Assembly: GCA_964658655.1 (NCBI GenBank)
Contig: CAZZZL010000003.1
Coordinates: 1 to 64,000 of the forward strand
Length of the DNA: 64,000 nt
Reading direction: 5' to 3'
Source of the DNA: G963692885 sp964658655
Lineage (GTDB): Bacteria; Acidobacteriota; Terriglobia; Terriglobales; Acidobacteriaceae
Position numbers and translations under genes: made by a program
In this document: positions 50,798-60,083 of the stretch, in pieces
Numbering within the stretch: position 1 is the stretch's first letter
How the letters are laid out: every line of letters starts with the position of its first letter
Notes under the pieces: generated by a model
The model's input: only the letters and a program-made list of their open reading frames with translations
What the model was told of the DNA's origin: nothing
Databases searched by the model: none

Positions 50798-52246
50798 TTA
50801 ATGAACGCTTATGTGATGTGCCCCACCTGGAGCGAGCTTATACTGTTGAATTTTGTAGAGCAACGAGCGGTAGCTGATGTGAAGGTTGGTTGCGGCACGT
50901 CGGCGATTCCAGTTGCAGGCGTGGAGCGCATCATTGATCATTCGGCTCTCGGCCTGATCCTTGACCTCTCGAACAGCGAACGACATCCCCCGGTTTTGCT
51001 GTTGAGCCGGATATGTGAGTTGTGAAGAAACTAAGTTGGACATCTGCTGTGCACTTAGATTTGTCTTCCTCCGAAGCTCATCCACAGCATGTACCTCATC
51101 ACGGAGCACAAGGGTGCGGGTGACAAAGTTTCGCAGCTCTCGCAGATTGCCTGGCCAGTCATACTCCTGGGCCGCTGTAATCATTGCTTCGGTTGGCTCA
51201 ATGCCCGGGCGATCGAGCTCGAGGGCTTGCCTGTGGAACATTTGCCGGAGCAGGTAAGGAATCTCTTCCCGACGTTCTCGAAGGGCGGGCACGGTGATAG
51301 AGAAAGCGTTGAGGCGATAGAAGAGATCTTCCCGGAAACACTTCTGGATAATCGCTTCTTCCATATTAATATTCGTGGCTGCGAGCACGCGGACATTGAC
51401 TCGGGTGCTGTTACGGGAGCCCAGACGTGAGAATTGGCCATCCTGAAGCACATGCAGCAATTTTGCCTGCATCGGCACGCTCATTTCCCCGATTTCATCC
51501 ATAAGGATGGTGCCGCGATCTGCCATTTCGAACATGCCGGGTTTCGCCTTTACAGCGCCAGTGAAAGCCCCCGTCTCATAGCCGAAGAGTTCACTCTCGA
51601 GGAGTTCTCCAGGTATAGCGGCGCAGTTCACATTTACGAAACGCTCATCTGCCCGCGTCGAAAAACGATGAAGTAGATTGGCAATGATGTCTTTACCCAC
51701 GCCGCTCTCCCCGAGGATCAGAACGGGGACGTCAACGGGAGCGAGAACCCGAATATTCTCGTAGATCTCGCGCATCCGGGGAGAGTGGGCGAGGAAGAAT
51801 CGACCGCCTTCCAGCTCCTCCATCAGGACACCATCCGAACCCGCAGGGCTCGAGGGTGCAGGCCGCAAGTGCGACATTTCGCCATCGGACGAGAGGGCGT
51901 TGATCAGTCTTTCCAAATCGCGCCGAAGGACCGGACGCTGGATAAAAAATCGAATGCCCAGCGATTGAAAGTAGGACTGGCCAGCCTGGTCACCGGAGTC
52001 GAGAACGACCGCGACCCTGGAACAGACGCTCGGCGTCAAAACGCTGCGGAGCCGCTGCCGCGCACTGGCATCCGTACGAGGCGCATCCAGCAGCAGAAGT
52101 TTTGCCGGAGAACGTTTGTCGAGAGTAAAAGCCTCTTCAAAGGAGGCCGCTCGGATCACCGTATGACCTTCAGAGGCAAACGTTGTCTCCAAAAGGGAGC
52201 ATAGCGTTCCATCCACGGTGACGGACACAATTTTGTAAATCAACAT
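50798..52246 (-). CDS. Sigma-54-dependent response regulator (NtrC-type) of the polysaccharide cluster
   Basis: 482 residues. An N-terminal receiver-like domain has LLLLDAPRTD with a single candidate phospho-aspartate. A central AAA+ domain (about 150-390) carries LGESGVGKD (Walker A), ETGAFTGAVK (the sigma-54 contact GAFTGA) and ILMDEIGEM (Walker B). A C-terminal Fis-type helix-turn-helix (NWNRRRAATNLHISYRSLLYKI) ends it. It is not paired with a histidine kinase in the window. It resembles PrsR/EpsR-type activators of exopolysaccharide genes. The receiver is divergent, so phosphorylation cannot be assumed. It points away from a 774-base control gap. Confidence 0.88.
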   Translation of the reverse strand: MLIYKIVSVTVDGTLCSLLETTFASEGHTVIRAASFEEAFTLDKRSPAKLLLLDAPRTDASARQRLRSVLTPSVCSRVAVVLDSGDQAGQSYFQSLGIRFFIQRPVLRRDLERLINALSSDGEMSHLRPAPSSPAGSDGVLMEELEGGRFFLAHSPRMREIYENIRVLAPVDVPVLILGESGVGKDIIANLLHRFSTRADERFVNVNCAAIPGELLESELFGYETGAFTGAVKAKPGMFEMADRGTILMDEIGEMSVPMQAKLLHVLQDGQFSRLGSRNSTRVNVRVLAATNINMEEAIIQKCFREDLFYRLNAFSITVPALRERREEIPYLLRQMFHRQALELDRPGIEPTEAMITAAQEYDWPGNLRELRNFVTRTLVLRDEVHAVDELRRKTNLSAQQMSNLVSSQLTYPAQQQNRGMSFAVREVKDQAESRMINDALHACNWNRRRAATNLHISYRSLLYKIQQYKLAPGGAHHISVH

Positions 52247-52588
52247 CGATACACCTCTGGCAGATTTGAGATGTTCATCTCCCCGGATTCAGCGGTCAGT
52301 TCGCGAGCTTGTATGCCGGCGTAGAGCCACTGCACGATAGCCGTGACCAACCTGACGTGCTGCCAAAGGGGTTCTGGTGAATTCGAGATGCGAAACTTCA
52401 CATCGCGCTGGGTGCACGCATGCACCGGGACCAGAAAGCGGATCTTCGTTAAGAAGAACCGAGGCAAACCAGGAGGGCCAGTTCAAGTTCTCTTCACGGC
52501 ATTTGAACTAAAGGGGGGGAGAAGATTAGCCGAGGCAAGAGAATAAGTGTTTCGTTGTTCTCCGCCAATCTATTCAACATGTCGGAAA

Positions 52589-52611
52589 GTGTCAAACAAA
52601 AATATTGACAC
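52589..52611. repeat. Palindromic operator-like site GTGTCAA / TTGACAC
   Basis: A perfect 7-base inverted repeat with a 9-base AT-rich centre (52589-52595 and 52605-52611), flanked by CGGA and TCCG. It lies about 345 bases upstream of the sigma-54 regulator start. Confidence 0.5.
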
Positions 52612-52716
52612 ATATCCGATGGAAAGATAGACGTCTGTAACCTATTAAACAGTCCGGGGGTGATGCTTAATTATCCACCTGAGCTAATGTGCGGTTTCAA
52701 AAAAACACACATTCTA

Positions 52717-52767
52717 GCCAGTGTTTACAGGGTTTTCGAGGGCTCCGTGTCCCGTGGTCACACTGGC
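52717..52767. repeat. Inverted repeat GCCAGTGT / ACACTGGC
   Basis: A perfect 8-base inverted repeat (52717-52724 and 52760-52767) with a 35-base loop. Confidence 0.4.
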
Positions 52768-52785
52768 CTTCGCCGCTTTTCCCCA

Positions 52786-52825
52786 CAAAGTAACAAATGT
52801 TATCTACAGACAAGTAGTTACTTTG
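52786..52825. repeat. Inverted repeat CAAAGTAAC / GTTACTTTG
   Basis: A perfect 9-base inverted repeat (52786-52794 and 52817-52825) with a 22-base loop. Confidence 0.5.
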
Positions 52826-53020
52826 ACTTGATTAGCTTGTGTCAGAAGGGCAAGCAAAGGTTACTGGTGGATTACCTTTTTGCTTATTACGAAAATGCAG
52901 GTTAAAGGTACGTCGCATCTTCCTGACGTCAATTTGCTCTCTATAGAGTGAAACGTTCTTTGTAGACCGCTCACAATAGAACTGACAGGATTGTCTGCAG
53001 GCGGACCGCAAATCCATTAC

Positions 53021-54013
53021 TTAATGAGTAAGGACAGTATCAGTAGTTAGCGGACTGCTAGTCATGGGTGATTCAGCTTGCTGCATATACCAGTCGACCG
53101 TGCGCCTGAGCCCTGCCTCGAAGCCGACTGCGGGTGCGTAGCCAAATGCTGAGCAGGCAAGACTGATGTCGGCTTGCGAGTGGAGAATGTCTCCAGCACG
53201 CGCCTCAAGGTAGCTGACTTTGGGATACCTGTGCAGAAGCTTGCATAGTGTAGCGTACAGATTGTTCAGTGTCTGGCTGGAACCTGTACCAACATTGAAT
53301 ACGCCGCCTGCCACTGTCTCTGCGGGAGCATGACAAGCCAGCAGATTTGCCTGCACTGCATTCTCCACAAACGTAAAGTCGCGGCTTTGCTCCCCATCGC
53401 CGAATATTGTCGGCGCTTCCCCTTGAAGCATAGCGCTGATGAAGCGGGCGATCACACCTGAATAGGGAGAGTCAGCGGACTGGCGCGGCCCGAACACATT
53501 GAAGTAGCGGAGGCATACAGTCTCTAAGCCATAGCTTCGATGAAAGGCTTGTAAGTAATATTCGCCCGCGAGCTTCTGGACGGCATAAGGGGAGAGAGGC
53601 ATGGGAGGCAGACTTTCGCTCTTGAGCGGAGTCGGCTGATCGCCGTAGGCCGATGAGGATGCGGCATAAACAAGGCGGCGCACTTTGGCTTCGTGTGCGG
53701 CTACCAGTACGTTTAGTGTTCCATCCAGGTTGCTCGCATTCGTTCCAACCGGATCAGCGATGGAGCGCGGCACGGATGCCAGGGCAGCTTCATGGAAGAT
53801 ATAGTCGACGCCCCGACACGCCTTCTTTACAGCTGACAAATCGCGAATATCTTCGAGGTGAAGTTCGATGTTGTGATATATGTCCAGAAGATTATCAAGT
53901 GAGCCTGTCGACAGGTTGTCGATGCCGACGACTTCGTCGCCACGAGCGGCCAGGGTGTGCGCCAAAGTCGACCCTATAAATCCTGCAATACCGGTGATCA
54001 GATAGCGAGCCAT
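53021..54013 (-). CDS. UDP-sugar 4-epimerase (WbpP/GalE-type SDR)
   Basis: 330 residues. An extended SDR with GIAGFIGSTLA (GxxGxxG), DNLSTGSLDNL, the AASSSAYGDQPT catalytic region and the SPYAVQKLAGE Y-x-x-x-K pair. GDGEQSRDFTFVENAVQANL lies in the substrate domain. The SSSAYG and SPYAVQK wording is close to UDP-GlcNAc/GalNAc 4-epimerases such as WbpP. It likely makes a hexosamine for the cluster polymer. It is transcribed alone on the minus strand, divergent from the second sigma-54 activator. Confidence 0.88.
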   Translation of the reverse strand: MARYLITGIAGFIGSTLAHTLAARGDEVVGIDNLSTGSLDNLLDIYHNIELHLEDIRDLSAVKKACRGVDYIFHEAALASVPRSIADPVGTNASNLDGTLNVLVAAHEAKVRRLVYAASSSAYGDQPTPLKSESLPPMPLSPYAVQKLAGEYYLQAFHRSYGLETVCLRYFNVFGPRQSADSPYSGVIARFISAMLQGEAPTIFGDGEQSRDFTFVENAVQANLLACHAPAETVAGGVFNVGTGSSQTLNNLYATLCKLLHRYPKVSYLEARAGDILHSQADISLACSAFGYAPAVGFEAGLRRTVDWYMQQAESPMTSSPLTTDTVLTH

Positions 54014-54110
54014 GAAACCTCCAGTGATGAAAAATGCAACTTAGTCACGGGGCGCAAGCATGCACGCCGACAGCCAGCCAGGTACTTACCACACCACTAA
54101 AGTCTAGAAG

Positions 54111-54126
54111 TGGCATCTGCCGTGCT
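54111..54126 (+). promoter_or_regulatory. Sigma-54 -24/-12 promoter of the activator/aminotransferase operon
   Basis: TGGCAT at 54111-54116, with GC at 54124-54125, gives GG and GC exactly twelve bases apart. The predicted start is about 20 bases before the ATG of the downstream sigma-54 activator, so this operon may be activated by its neighbour or by itself. Confidence 0.5.
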
Positions 54127-54155
54127 AGCTAAGCCGCCAGAACCGGTAATTAAGG

Positions 54156-55151
54156 ATGCCGATAGTGATTGAGCAGTCAGGACCGAAGAGAGACTTCCTC
54201 GCGGCAGAAGACGTACCGGCGGACCTCGTCCTTTTTGGAACCTCACGGGCGATGAGTGAGGTAAAGCGACGTGCAGATATGTTGGCAGCGACAAGGTTGC
54301 CGGTTTTGATCCGTGGGGAGAGTGGCACTGGGAAAGAGGTGATGGCGAAGTATATCCACCTGCACTCAGATCGGCGCGGAGGTCCTTTCATCAGGGTCAA
54401 CTGTGCCGCTATCCCTTCAACATTGCTTGAGAGCGAACTTTTCGGCTATGAGAAAGGCTCTTTTACCGGCGCGGTTCAATCCAGGCCCGGTCTTGTGAAA
54501 CAGAGCAGTGGTGGCACGCTGTTTCTGGACGAGATCGGCGAGATGCAGCCAGAGCTGCAGAGCAAACTGCTACGTTTTCTCCAGGACTATTCCTATTACA
54601 GCATCGGGGATTGCGAGGTTAAGTTTGCCGATGTGCGTGTTGTTTGTGCAACCAACTGCAAACTCGAGGAAGCGATACAGGAGAATCAGTTCCGTCAGGA
54701 TCTTTTTTATCGCATTGATGTTGTCGCGCTTCAACTGCCGCCGTTAAGAGAACGCAGACAGGACATCAGGGCGCTCGCGGTTTACTTCGCAGGAATTGCC
54801 AGTCAGCGTTTCGGTCGGAACGTACCAACGCTGAAAGAGGAGACCTTGCGACTCATGGAGCGCTGGTACTGGCCGGGGAACATCCGCGAATTCGAGAATT
54901 GGATGATGCGCTATGTCGTCATCGGTAATGAAGAGGCGATGGCCCAGCAGCTTACGCAGAAACTGGAGCAATCCGAGCAGGTTGCGCCGTTGAAGATGAT
55001 AGCCAAGGCGGCAATGCTTGCCAAACAGCGTCACATGATCCTGGAGAGCCTCGAGGCCCACCATTGGAATCGACGAAAAGTAGCGAAAGAGCTGCAGATC
55101 AGTTACCGAGCGCTTCTTTACAAGATTCGCGAAACCGGATTATCGGAATAG
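54156..55151 (+). CDS. Sigma-54 activator lacking a receiver domain
   Basis: 331 residues, only an AAA+ domain and a Fis-type HTH. Walker A is RGESGTGKE, the sigma-54 contact loop is EKGSFTGAVQ (a GSFTGA variant of GAFTGA), Walker B is LFLDEIGEM, and the HTH is NRRKVAKELQISYRALLYKI. The first 25 residues do not form a receiver, so activity must be controlled by level or by partners. It is near in sequence plan to the regulator at 50798-52246. The aminotransferase gene begins 11 bases later, so regulator and biosynthetic genes share one transcript. A candidate -24/-12 promoter stands upstream. Confidence 0.88.
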   Translation: MPIVIEQSGPKRDFLAAEDVPADLVLFGTSRAMSEVKRRADMLAATRLPVLIRGESGTGKEVMAKYIHLHSDRRGGPFIRVNCAAIPSTLLESELFGYEKGSFTGAVQSRPGLVKQSSGGTLFLDEIGEMQPELQSKLLRFLQDYSYYSIGDCEVKFADVRVVCATNCKLEEAIQENQFRQDLFYRIDVVALQLPPLRERRQDIRALAVYFAGIASQRFGRNVPTLKEETLRLMERWYWPGNIREFENWMMRYVVIGNEEAMAQQLTQKLEQSEQVAPLKMIAKAAMLAKQRHMILESLEAHHWNRRKVAKELQISYRALLYKIRETGLSE

Positions 55152-55162
55152 GAGAGATGCAA

Positions 55163-56302
55163 ATGGCGGGAGCAATTTCAGGTGTACAGACAATTCCTAT
55201 TCTAGATCTTGCGGCACAGTACAGGAGCATCCGCAGCGAGGTGTTGAACGCGGTGCAGAACGTATGTGACGGTCAGCACTTTATTCTGGGTGAGAATGTT
55301 AGTGCACTTGAACGGGAAGTGGCTGAATATTGCGGTGTCGAGCACGGGGTTGGCGTAGCTTCTGGCACCGATGCGCTGATGCTGGCATTGAAGGCAGCGG
55401 GCGTAGGCCCTGGTGACGAGGTAATTGTTCCTGGCTTCAGCTTTATCGCTACAGCCGATGTCGTGAGCCTGCTCGGTGCTGTCCCAGTTTTTGCCGATGT
55501 ACAAAGCCACACCCTGAATATTGATGCAAGTGTGATCGAGCCACTTATAAATGAACGAACCAAGGCAATCGTTCCGGTCCATCTCTACGGGCAGACTGCG
55601 GACATGGCGACCATTAGCGCTATCGCGGAAAGCAGGGGACTGGCGGTGGTGGAGGATTGCGCTCAAGCCCTTGGCGCCCGTTGCGCGTTGGGTAACGCAG
55701 CGGGTATCGGCACGATGGGATGTATCAGTTTCTTTCCTAGTAAGAATCTCGGCGGCTGCGGGGATGGCGGCATGATTGTGACGAAGGACGGCGCACTTGC
55801 CGACCGGTTGCGCATGCTGCGCAGTCATGGAAGCCGCAGAAAATATCACAGCGAAGTTCAGGGCTGGAATAGCCGGCTGGATGAATTACAGGCGGCAATA
55901 CTGCGTGTGAAGTTACCACACCTCGAAGAGTGGACGCGGCAGCGCCAGGAAAATGCAGAATATTACCGCGCCCTGCTCGGCAATATTCATGGCGTGACAC
56001 TACTCGAAGTCGCTGCCGGTTGCGTTCCGGTCTATCACCAATTCACCATTCGCGTGCGGAACAGAGATGCCGTGCAGGCTTTCCTGTCCAAGGCAGGTGT
56101 GCAGACATTTGTTTACTATCCTGTACCACTCCATTTGCAAACTATGTATGCCCACCTCGGATATGGCGTCGGCGACCTGCCTATCGCAGAAGCTGCCGCC
56201 ATGGAGGTCCTTTCAATTCCGATGTATCCGGAACTGAGCAGAAGCCAGATTGAGTATGTGAGTGAATCGATTGGTGAGGCAATCGCGGCTTCTTCTAATT
56301 AG
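55163..56302 (+). CDS. DegT/DnrJ/EryC1/StrS-family sugar aminotransferase
   Basis: 379 residues, PLP-dependent. IPILDLAAQYRSIRSEV opens the N-terminus. GVASGTDALMLALKAAGVGPGDEVIVPGFSF, VHLYGQ, VVEDCAQALGA and SFFPSKNLGGCGDGG (with the Schiff-base lysine) follow in order. The family transaminates keto sugars to amino sugars for surface polysaccharides. I place the start at ATG 55163, six bases after GGAGAG; an ATG at 55157 is too near the ribosome site. It is next to a sigma-54 activator and a polyprenyl-phosphate sugar transferase, in one operon. With the formyltransferase at 61565 it suggests an N-formylated amino sugar. Confidence 0.9.
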   Translation: MAGAISGVQTIPILDLAAQYRSIRSEVLNAVQNVCDGQHFILGENVSALEREVAEYCGVEHGVGVASGTDALMLALKAAGVGPGDEVIVPGFSFIATADVVSLLGAVPVFADVQSHTLNIDASVIEPLINERTKAIVPVHLYGQTADMATISAIAESRGLAVVEDCAQALGARCALGNAAGIGTMGCISFFPSKNLGGCGDGGMIVTKDGALADRLRMLRSHGSRRKYHSEVQGWNSRLDELQAAILRVKLPHLEEWTRQRQENAEYYRALLGNIHGVTLLEVAAGCVPVYHQFTIRVRNRDAVQAFLSKAGVQTFVYYPVPLHLQTMYAHLGYGVGDLPIAEAAAMEVLSIPMYPELSRSQIEYVSESIGEAIAASSN

Positions 56303-56342
56303 GACGAGCCAGCATCACGACTAATAATGAAATGAGGAAATC

Positions 56343-57692
56343 GTGAATATATGTGGTAAGTCTTTACCTCCGAGAGCTGCGCTTCTTCTCACTTCGGATC
56401 TAGTCATTTTCTGCGGAGTATTGCCATTTCTTTTAACCTCTTCGTTTGCCATAGTTACCCCACCTACCCAGATCTATAGCTCCTTCGCACTCGCCTGCCG
56501 TCTGACCTTCGTAGGCGTATTATGCCAGGTCGCCTTCTACTACAACGAGATGTACAACCTGCAGGCTCTGCGTAAGACGCGCGTCATGTGTGAGAACTTG
56601 CTGAGGGGTTGTGGAATGCTGCTCCTCTTCCTGGGAGTCATCTACGCGGCGGTTCCGCGACTCTCACCAGGCATGGAGAGACTTCTCATATTAACGTTGA
56701 TCCTGCTGATCATTTCTTTTGTTGGCAGGCTCCTGTCGTTACCAAAGCGGCGGGATCGCGTAATGGTGATTGGGGCTGAAAACGAAGCTGATGAAGTCTG
56801 CAACGTGGTTGAAACCTGCCCCGAATGGAACATGGAAGTTGTGCAGAGGACATCGTTAGGCAATCAGCAAGATGCTACCGCGGCCTTGAGTGAGCTCCTC
56901 GCACATCCCGAATCGGTCGACGGCGTTATCGTATGTCGAGACGAGACTTATCAGTCTTCGCTCCTGCAAACGCTACTGACAGCGAAGATGAGTGGCGTTC
57001 ATGTGGAACAGTCAATGACCTTCTATGAGCGCGCCACGGGACGAGTTCGAATGGACTTCGTTCAACCAGACTGGTTTATTTTCTCGAGCGGTTTCGCAAA
57101 TGGTAAGCGTAAACGAATCCTGAAGCGGGGATTTGACTTGCTTGCCGCGTGTCTCCTGCTCGTACCGGCCTTGCCAGTGATGGCAATGGTCGCACTTGCG
57201 ATTCTAATAGAGGGGCATGGCCCTATTCTCTTTGTGCAGAACCGGATTGGACTGCACAAGCGTCCTTTCAGGATTTTGAAGTTTCGGACAATGGTTCCGA
57301 AAGAGAAAGATGCGACCTCACGATGGCTTTCGGAAGAGAAAAATCGCATCACCAGGCTCGGACAAATTCTACGTACCTTCAGACTCGATGAGCTTCCCCA
57401 GTTATTCAATGTGTTGAGCGGCGATATGAGCCTTGTCGGTCCCCGTCCTGAGCAGCCACACTTCTGCGATCTGCTGGAAAAGCACATACCGTATTATCAT
57501 CAGCGTCACACTGTCCCGCCCGGCTTGACTGGCTGGGCACAAGTCCGCTATCACTACGGCGACAGCATTGAGGAGTCGAGAAGGAAAACGGAATTTGACC
57601 TGTTCTATGTCAAGCATCTTTCGCTATGGCTCGATCTGGCCGTGTTGATAGAAACGGTGAAAGTGGTGCTCGTTGGGCGCGGCGCGCGTTGA
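56343..57692 (+). CDS. Polyprenyl-phosphate glycosyl-1-phosphate transferase, initiating enzyme
   Basis: 449 residues. Several N-terminal membrane helices (about 10-130), a CoA/nucleotide-binding-like domain (RVMVIGAENEADEV), then a C-terminal bacterial sugar-transferase domain. The latter has KRGFDLLAACLLLVPALP, GPILFVQNRIGLHKRPFRILKFRTM, LRTFRLDELPQLFNVLSGDMSLVGPRPE and PPGLTGWAQVRYHYG. It moves a sugar-phosphate to undecaprenyl phosphate and starts each repeat unit. The layout fits the TIGR03013 EpsB/WcaJ-like group often linked to exosortase-type EPS loci. The start is a GTG with GAGG about seven bases before it. Confidence 0.92.
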   Translation: MNICGKSLPPRAALLLTSDLVIFCGVLPFLLTSSFAIVTPPTQIYSSFALACRLTFVGVLCQVAFYYNEMYNLQALRKTRVMCENLLRGCGMLLLFLGVIYAAVPRLSPGMERLLILTLILLIISFVGRLLSLPKRRDRVMVIGAENEADEVCNVVETCPEWNMEVVQRTSLGNQQDATAALSELLAHPESVDGVIVCRDETYQSSLLQTLLTAKMSGVHVEQSMTFYERATGRVRMDFVQPDWFIFSSGFANGKRKRILKRGFDLLAACLLLVPALPVMAMVALAILIEGHGPILFVQNRIGLHKRPFRILKFRTMVPKEKDATSRWLSEEKNRITRLGQILRTFRLDELPQLFNVLSGDMSLVGPRPEQPHFCDLLEKHIPYYHQRHTVPPGLTGWAQVRYHYGDSIEESRRKTEFDLFYVKHLSLWLDLAVLIETVKVVLVGRGAR

Positions 57693-57764
57693 AATGAGTG
57701 GTTGCATCGTCAGTACTGGTCGGGGCTATTGTTGTGCGCCTGACCTGAACAACACGGCCGCACT

Positions 57765-58871
57765 TTAACTTGCTGCGGATTGTGTTTTAAGATTTGCGCT
57801 GAGAGGTTTCCAGAAGAGCGAATATTCAAGCTGCTCTTTCGAGAATGTGTGATCGGGTCCAACCATCTTGCCATCCCACAAGTTGATGCGGGGAATCATG
57901 AGTGGATCGGTTGCATAATCCCAGATGCCGACGGAATTGTGAAAGCCCAGGCGATAGCCAATTACATGCGCGAGACGTGTTACGGCCGGCGAGGCTTCAC
58001 CATTTGGATAGGCTATGAACTGTTGTGTCCCGGTATGGTTCAAGAGGTGTTGCAGGGATTGTTCAAGCTCGATCATGGCTGTCTGTTCGGAGCATCGACT
58101 CAAGAGAATGTGATGTGCCGTATGTGAGCCGATGATAGCCCCCTGGGACACCATGGCTGCTATCTCCTCCCAGGAACAGAGCGCTTCCGCGGCATCGCCT
58201 GGTGCGGGGCGATAGAGTCGCTCCATGGTCCTTATCCATCGAACAACTACATCCGGATCGAGTTGTTTAAGCATCGTTATTGCGCCTTCGCAAACAGTCT
58301 CCACGCTGGAATTTGTCGATGGCAAAGCTCCCGGTCTTAGATTGGGTTGATGACACTCCGATGCAAAATCCCAGGTCTCACGTATAAAGGTTGGCAGAAG
58401 CCGTTTGGCAGCTGCGGCGCGAGCGAGACCGACAAATTGCTCAGGCCAGAATGGCATCGCCCTGCCCATCAGACTAGTGGTGACGAAGAAGACGGCATCC
58501 ATTCCGGCGCGATGCAAGTGCGGCCACGCGATTGCGTAGTTATCCTTCCAACCATCGTCGAAAGTAATCAAAACCCTTGGCCGACCCGATTTACAGAGTT
58601 GAATGGGGGAACACTCGCAACCGAGACTAAGGGACCTAGCGGAGACAACCTCGGCATGCTGCGCAAGATAACGAAGAAGCTCAATAAAAAGGCTCTCACG
58701 AATCACCATTCCGCGCGGAGAACGTATCAGGGGCAAGTCATTATCAGGTACGACACGGTGCAGAGTTATGACGATAATCCCCTTTTCTGCAACCTTGCGA
58801 CGAGCAACAGCCAGAAGACCGCATAATGACAGGAGCTTCACGAGGCTATGTTTCAACGGTGCGCGGAGCAT
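57765..58871 (-). CDS. NodB-type polysaccharide deacetylase
   Basis: 368 residues. A NodB homology domain with VLITFDDGWKDNY (metal-binding D-D motif), VFFVTTSLMG, IIGSHTAHHILLSR (the H-S-x-x-x-H motif) and QFIAYPNGEASPAV. An N-terminal basic stretch has a weak hydrophobic segment, and there is no clear signal. It likely deacetylates an N-acetylated sugar in the polymer or its precursor. It converges with the sugar-transferase gene (73 bases apart, with a weak hairpin) and heads towards it at the end of a minus-strand operon that runs from about 64000. Confidence 0.88.
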   Translation of the reverse strand: MLRAPLKHSLVKLLSLCGLLAVARRKVAEKGIIVITLHRVVPDNDLPLIRSPRGMVIRESLFIELLRYLAQHAEVVSARSLSLGCECSPIQLCKSGRPRVLITFDDGWKDNYAIAWPHLHRAGMDAVFFVTTSLMGRAMPFWPEQFVGLARAAAAKRLLPTFIRETWDFASECHQPNLRPGALPSTNSSVETVCEGAITMLKQLDPDVVVRWIRTMERLYRPAPGDAAEALCSWEEIAAMVSQGAIIGSHTAHHILLSRCSEQTAMIELEQSLQHLLNHTGTQQFIAYPNGEASPAVTRLAHVIGYRLGFHNSVGIWDYATDPLMIPRINLWDGKMVGPDHTFSKEQLEYSLFWKPLSANLKTQSAAS

Positions 58872-58877
58872 GGGGTA

Positions 58878-60083
58878 TCAATTCTTGAAACGATATGCCG
58901 GCGAAGATAACTGACGATAGATATCTATATAGTGGGCAAGCATCGCTTCTGCGCTGAAACGACCATGAACACGACTTCTTGCCGCGCCTGAGATAGACCT
59001 GCGCCGGGCAGGGCTATCGAGCAGGTCAATGACATGGTGTGCTGCATCTGTAAAGTCGCCGCGTGGAACGAGATAGCCGGAAACATCATGCTCGATCGCT
59101 TCCGGTGTTCCGCCCACTGCAGTGGCCACGACGGGAGTGCCTGCGTTCATGGCCTCTAGAACAACATTCGGGAATCCTTCACTGTCGGAGAGCAGGCAGA
59201 ACACGCTGCTCTCTTCGAGGAGAGCAGGCACATTGTCGACATTTCCAAGGAAGTACACGCAGTGATCAAGCCCAAGATGTGTACGAAGTGCGAATAGCTC
59301 TCGTGTCAGGCATGTGTCCGTCCATTCGCCTGCAATGACAAAGCGGGCCGTCGGGCGCTGGCTATGTATGACGGCCGCCGCCCTCAGGAAATTGTCGACA
59401 CCTTTCCATCTCTGAAGATTTGCTACCGTGGTGATCAAAGGAAGATTTTCGGGAAGCTTGTAACGAGCACGAATATCCACGTCCGATCTCTTCCTGATAC
59501 TTGGCCGTACGCCGTTATATATCGTGACGACTTTTGATGGAGGCACACGGTCGGTGGCGATCACCATATCGCGAACCTGGTTCGAAACTGTAAGGATGCG
59601 CGAGTACAGCGGAGTCATGAGCTGATACGATATGCGATGTTTTCTTCGACGAAGAATACCCATATCGCGACGTGACGATACAAGAGAGCGTACACCGCTG
59701 CAACGCGCAACAAGCGCGCCATAGATGTCGGCAGTCTCGAAAAAGGTATGGACCAGCGTGACCTCGCGTTCACGGATGATTGCGCGAAGCGCCCGAGCTG
59801 CGCGAAGGCCATCGATGCTCCATGTGCGCGCGATGGGTAGGATTCGTATGTCCAAAGGGAGGGTTTGAGTAAGAGGATGCGGCTGACTGCGAAAGGCGAC
59901 AATCGTGACACGGAAGAAGCGTGGGGGCAGGAGTTCTGCAATCTGAAGCAGGATGCGTTCTCCTCCGCCCAGTTCAGTCAGTTGATCTACGAGGAAGAGT
60001 ATAGAGATTACGTCTGACTGGCTGTCGGTCGACAAAGCCGGCCTGTGAATGTCTTCCTTGATGACGAAGGCCGGTGTCGTCAT
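58878..60083 (-). CDS. Family 4 glycosyltransferase
   Basis: 401 residues of GT-B fold. The N-terminal half has ILFLVDQLTELGGGERILLQIAE, the C-terminal half TTVANLQRWKGVDNFLRAAAVI, YFLGNVDNVPALLEESSVFCLLSDSEGFPNVVLEAMNAGTPVVATAVGGTPEAI. The SEGFPNVVLEAM segment is the E-x7-E donor-binding site of GT4 retaining enzymes. It adds a sugar to the growing lipid-linked unit at the inner face of the membrane. It overlaps the upstream beta-helix gene by four bases. Specificity cannot be told. Confidence 0.9.
   Translation of the reverse strand: MTTPAFVIKEDIHRPALSTDSQSDVISILFLVDQLTELGGGERILLQIAELLPPRFFRVTIVAFRSQPHPLTQTLPLDIRILPIARTWSIDGLRAARALRAIIREREVTLVHTFFETADIYGALVARCSGVRSLVSSRRDMGILRRRKHRISYQLMTPLYSRILTVSNQVRDMVIATDRVPPSKVVTIYNGVRPSIRKRSDVDIRARYKLPENLPLITTVANLQRWKGVDNFLRAAAVIHSQRPTARFVIAGEWTDTCLTRELFALRTHLGLDHCVYFLGNVDNVPALLEESSVFCLLSDSEGFPNVVLEAMNAGTPVVATAVGGTPEAIEHDVSGYLVPRGDFTDAAHHVIDLLDSPARRRSISGAARSRVHGRFSAEAMLAHYIDIYRQLSSPAYRFKN

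Larger units (their letters stand above)
52247..53020. other. 774-base AT-rich intergenic region with clustered inverted repeats
   Basis: No convincing gene; an 81-codon open frame at 52660 has no recognisable product. Three separate perfect inverted repeats lie between 52589 and 52825 and are listed individually. A regulatory RNA or a protein-binding control region is possible. Confidence 0.5.

Noticed and set aside
52660..52905. An 81-codon frame in the 774-base gap
   Set aside because: It crosses two inverted repeats and shows no protein pattern or ribosome site.
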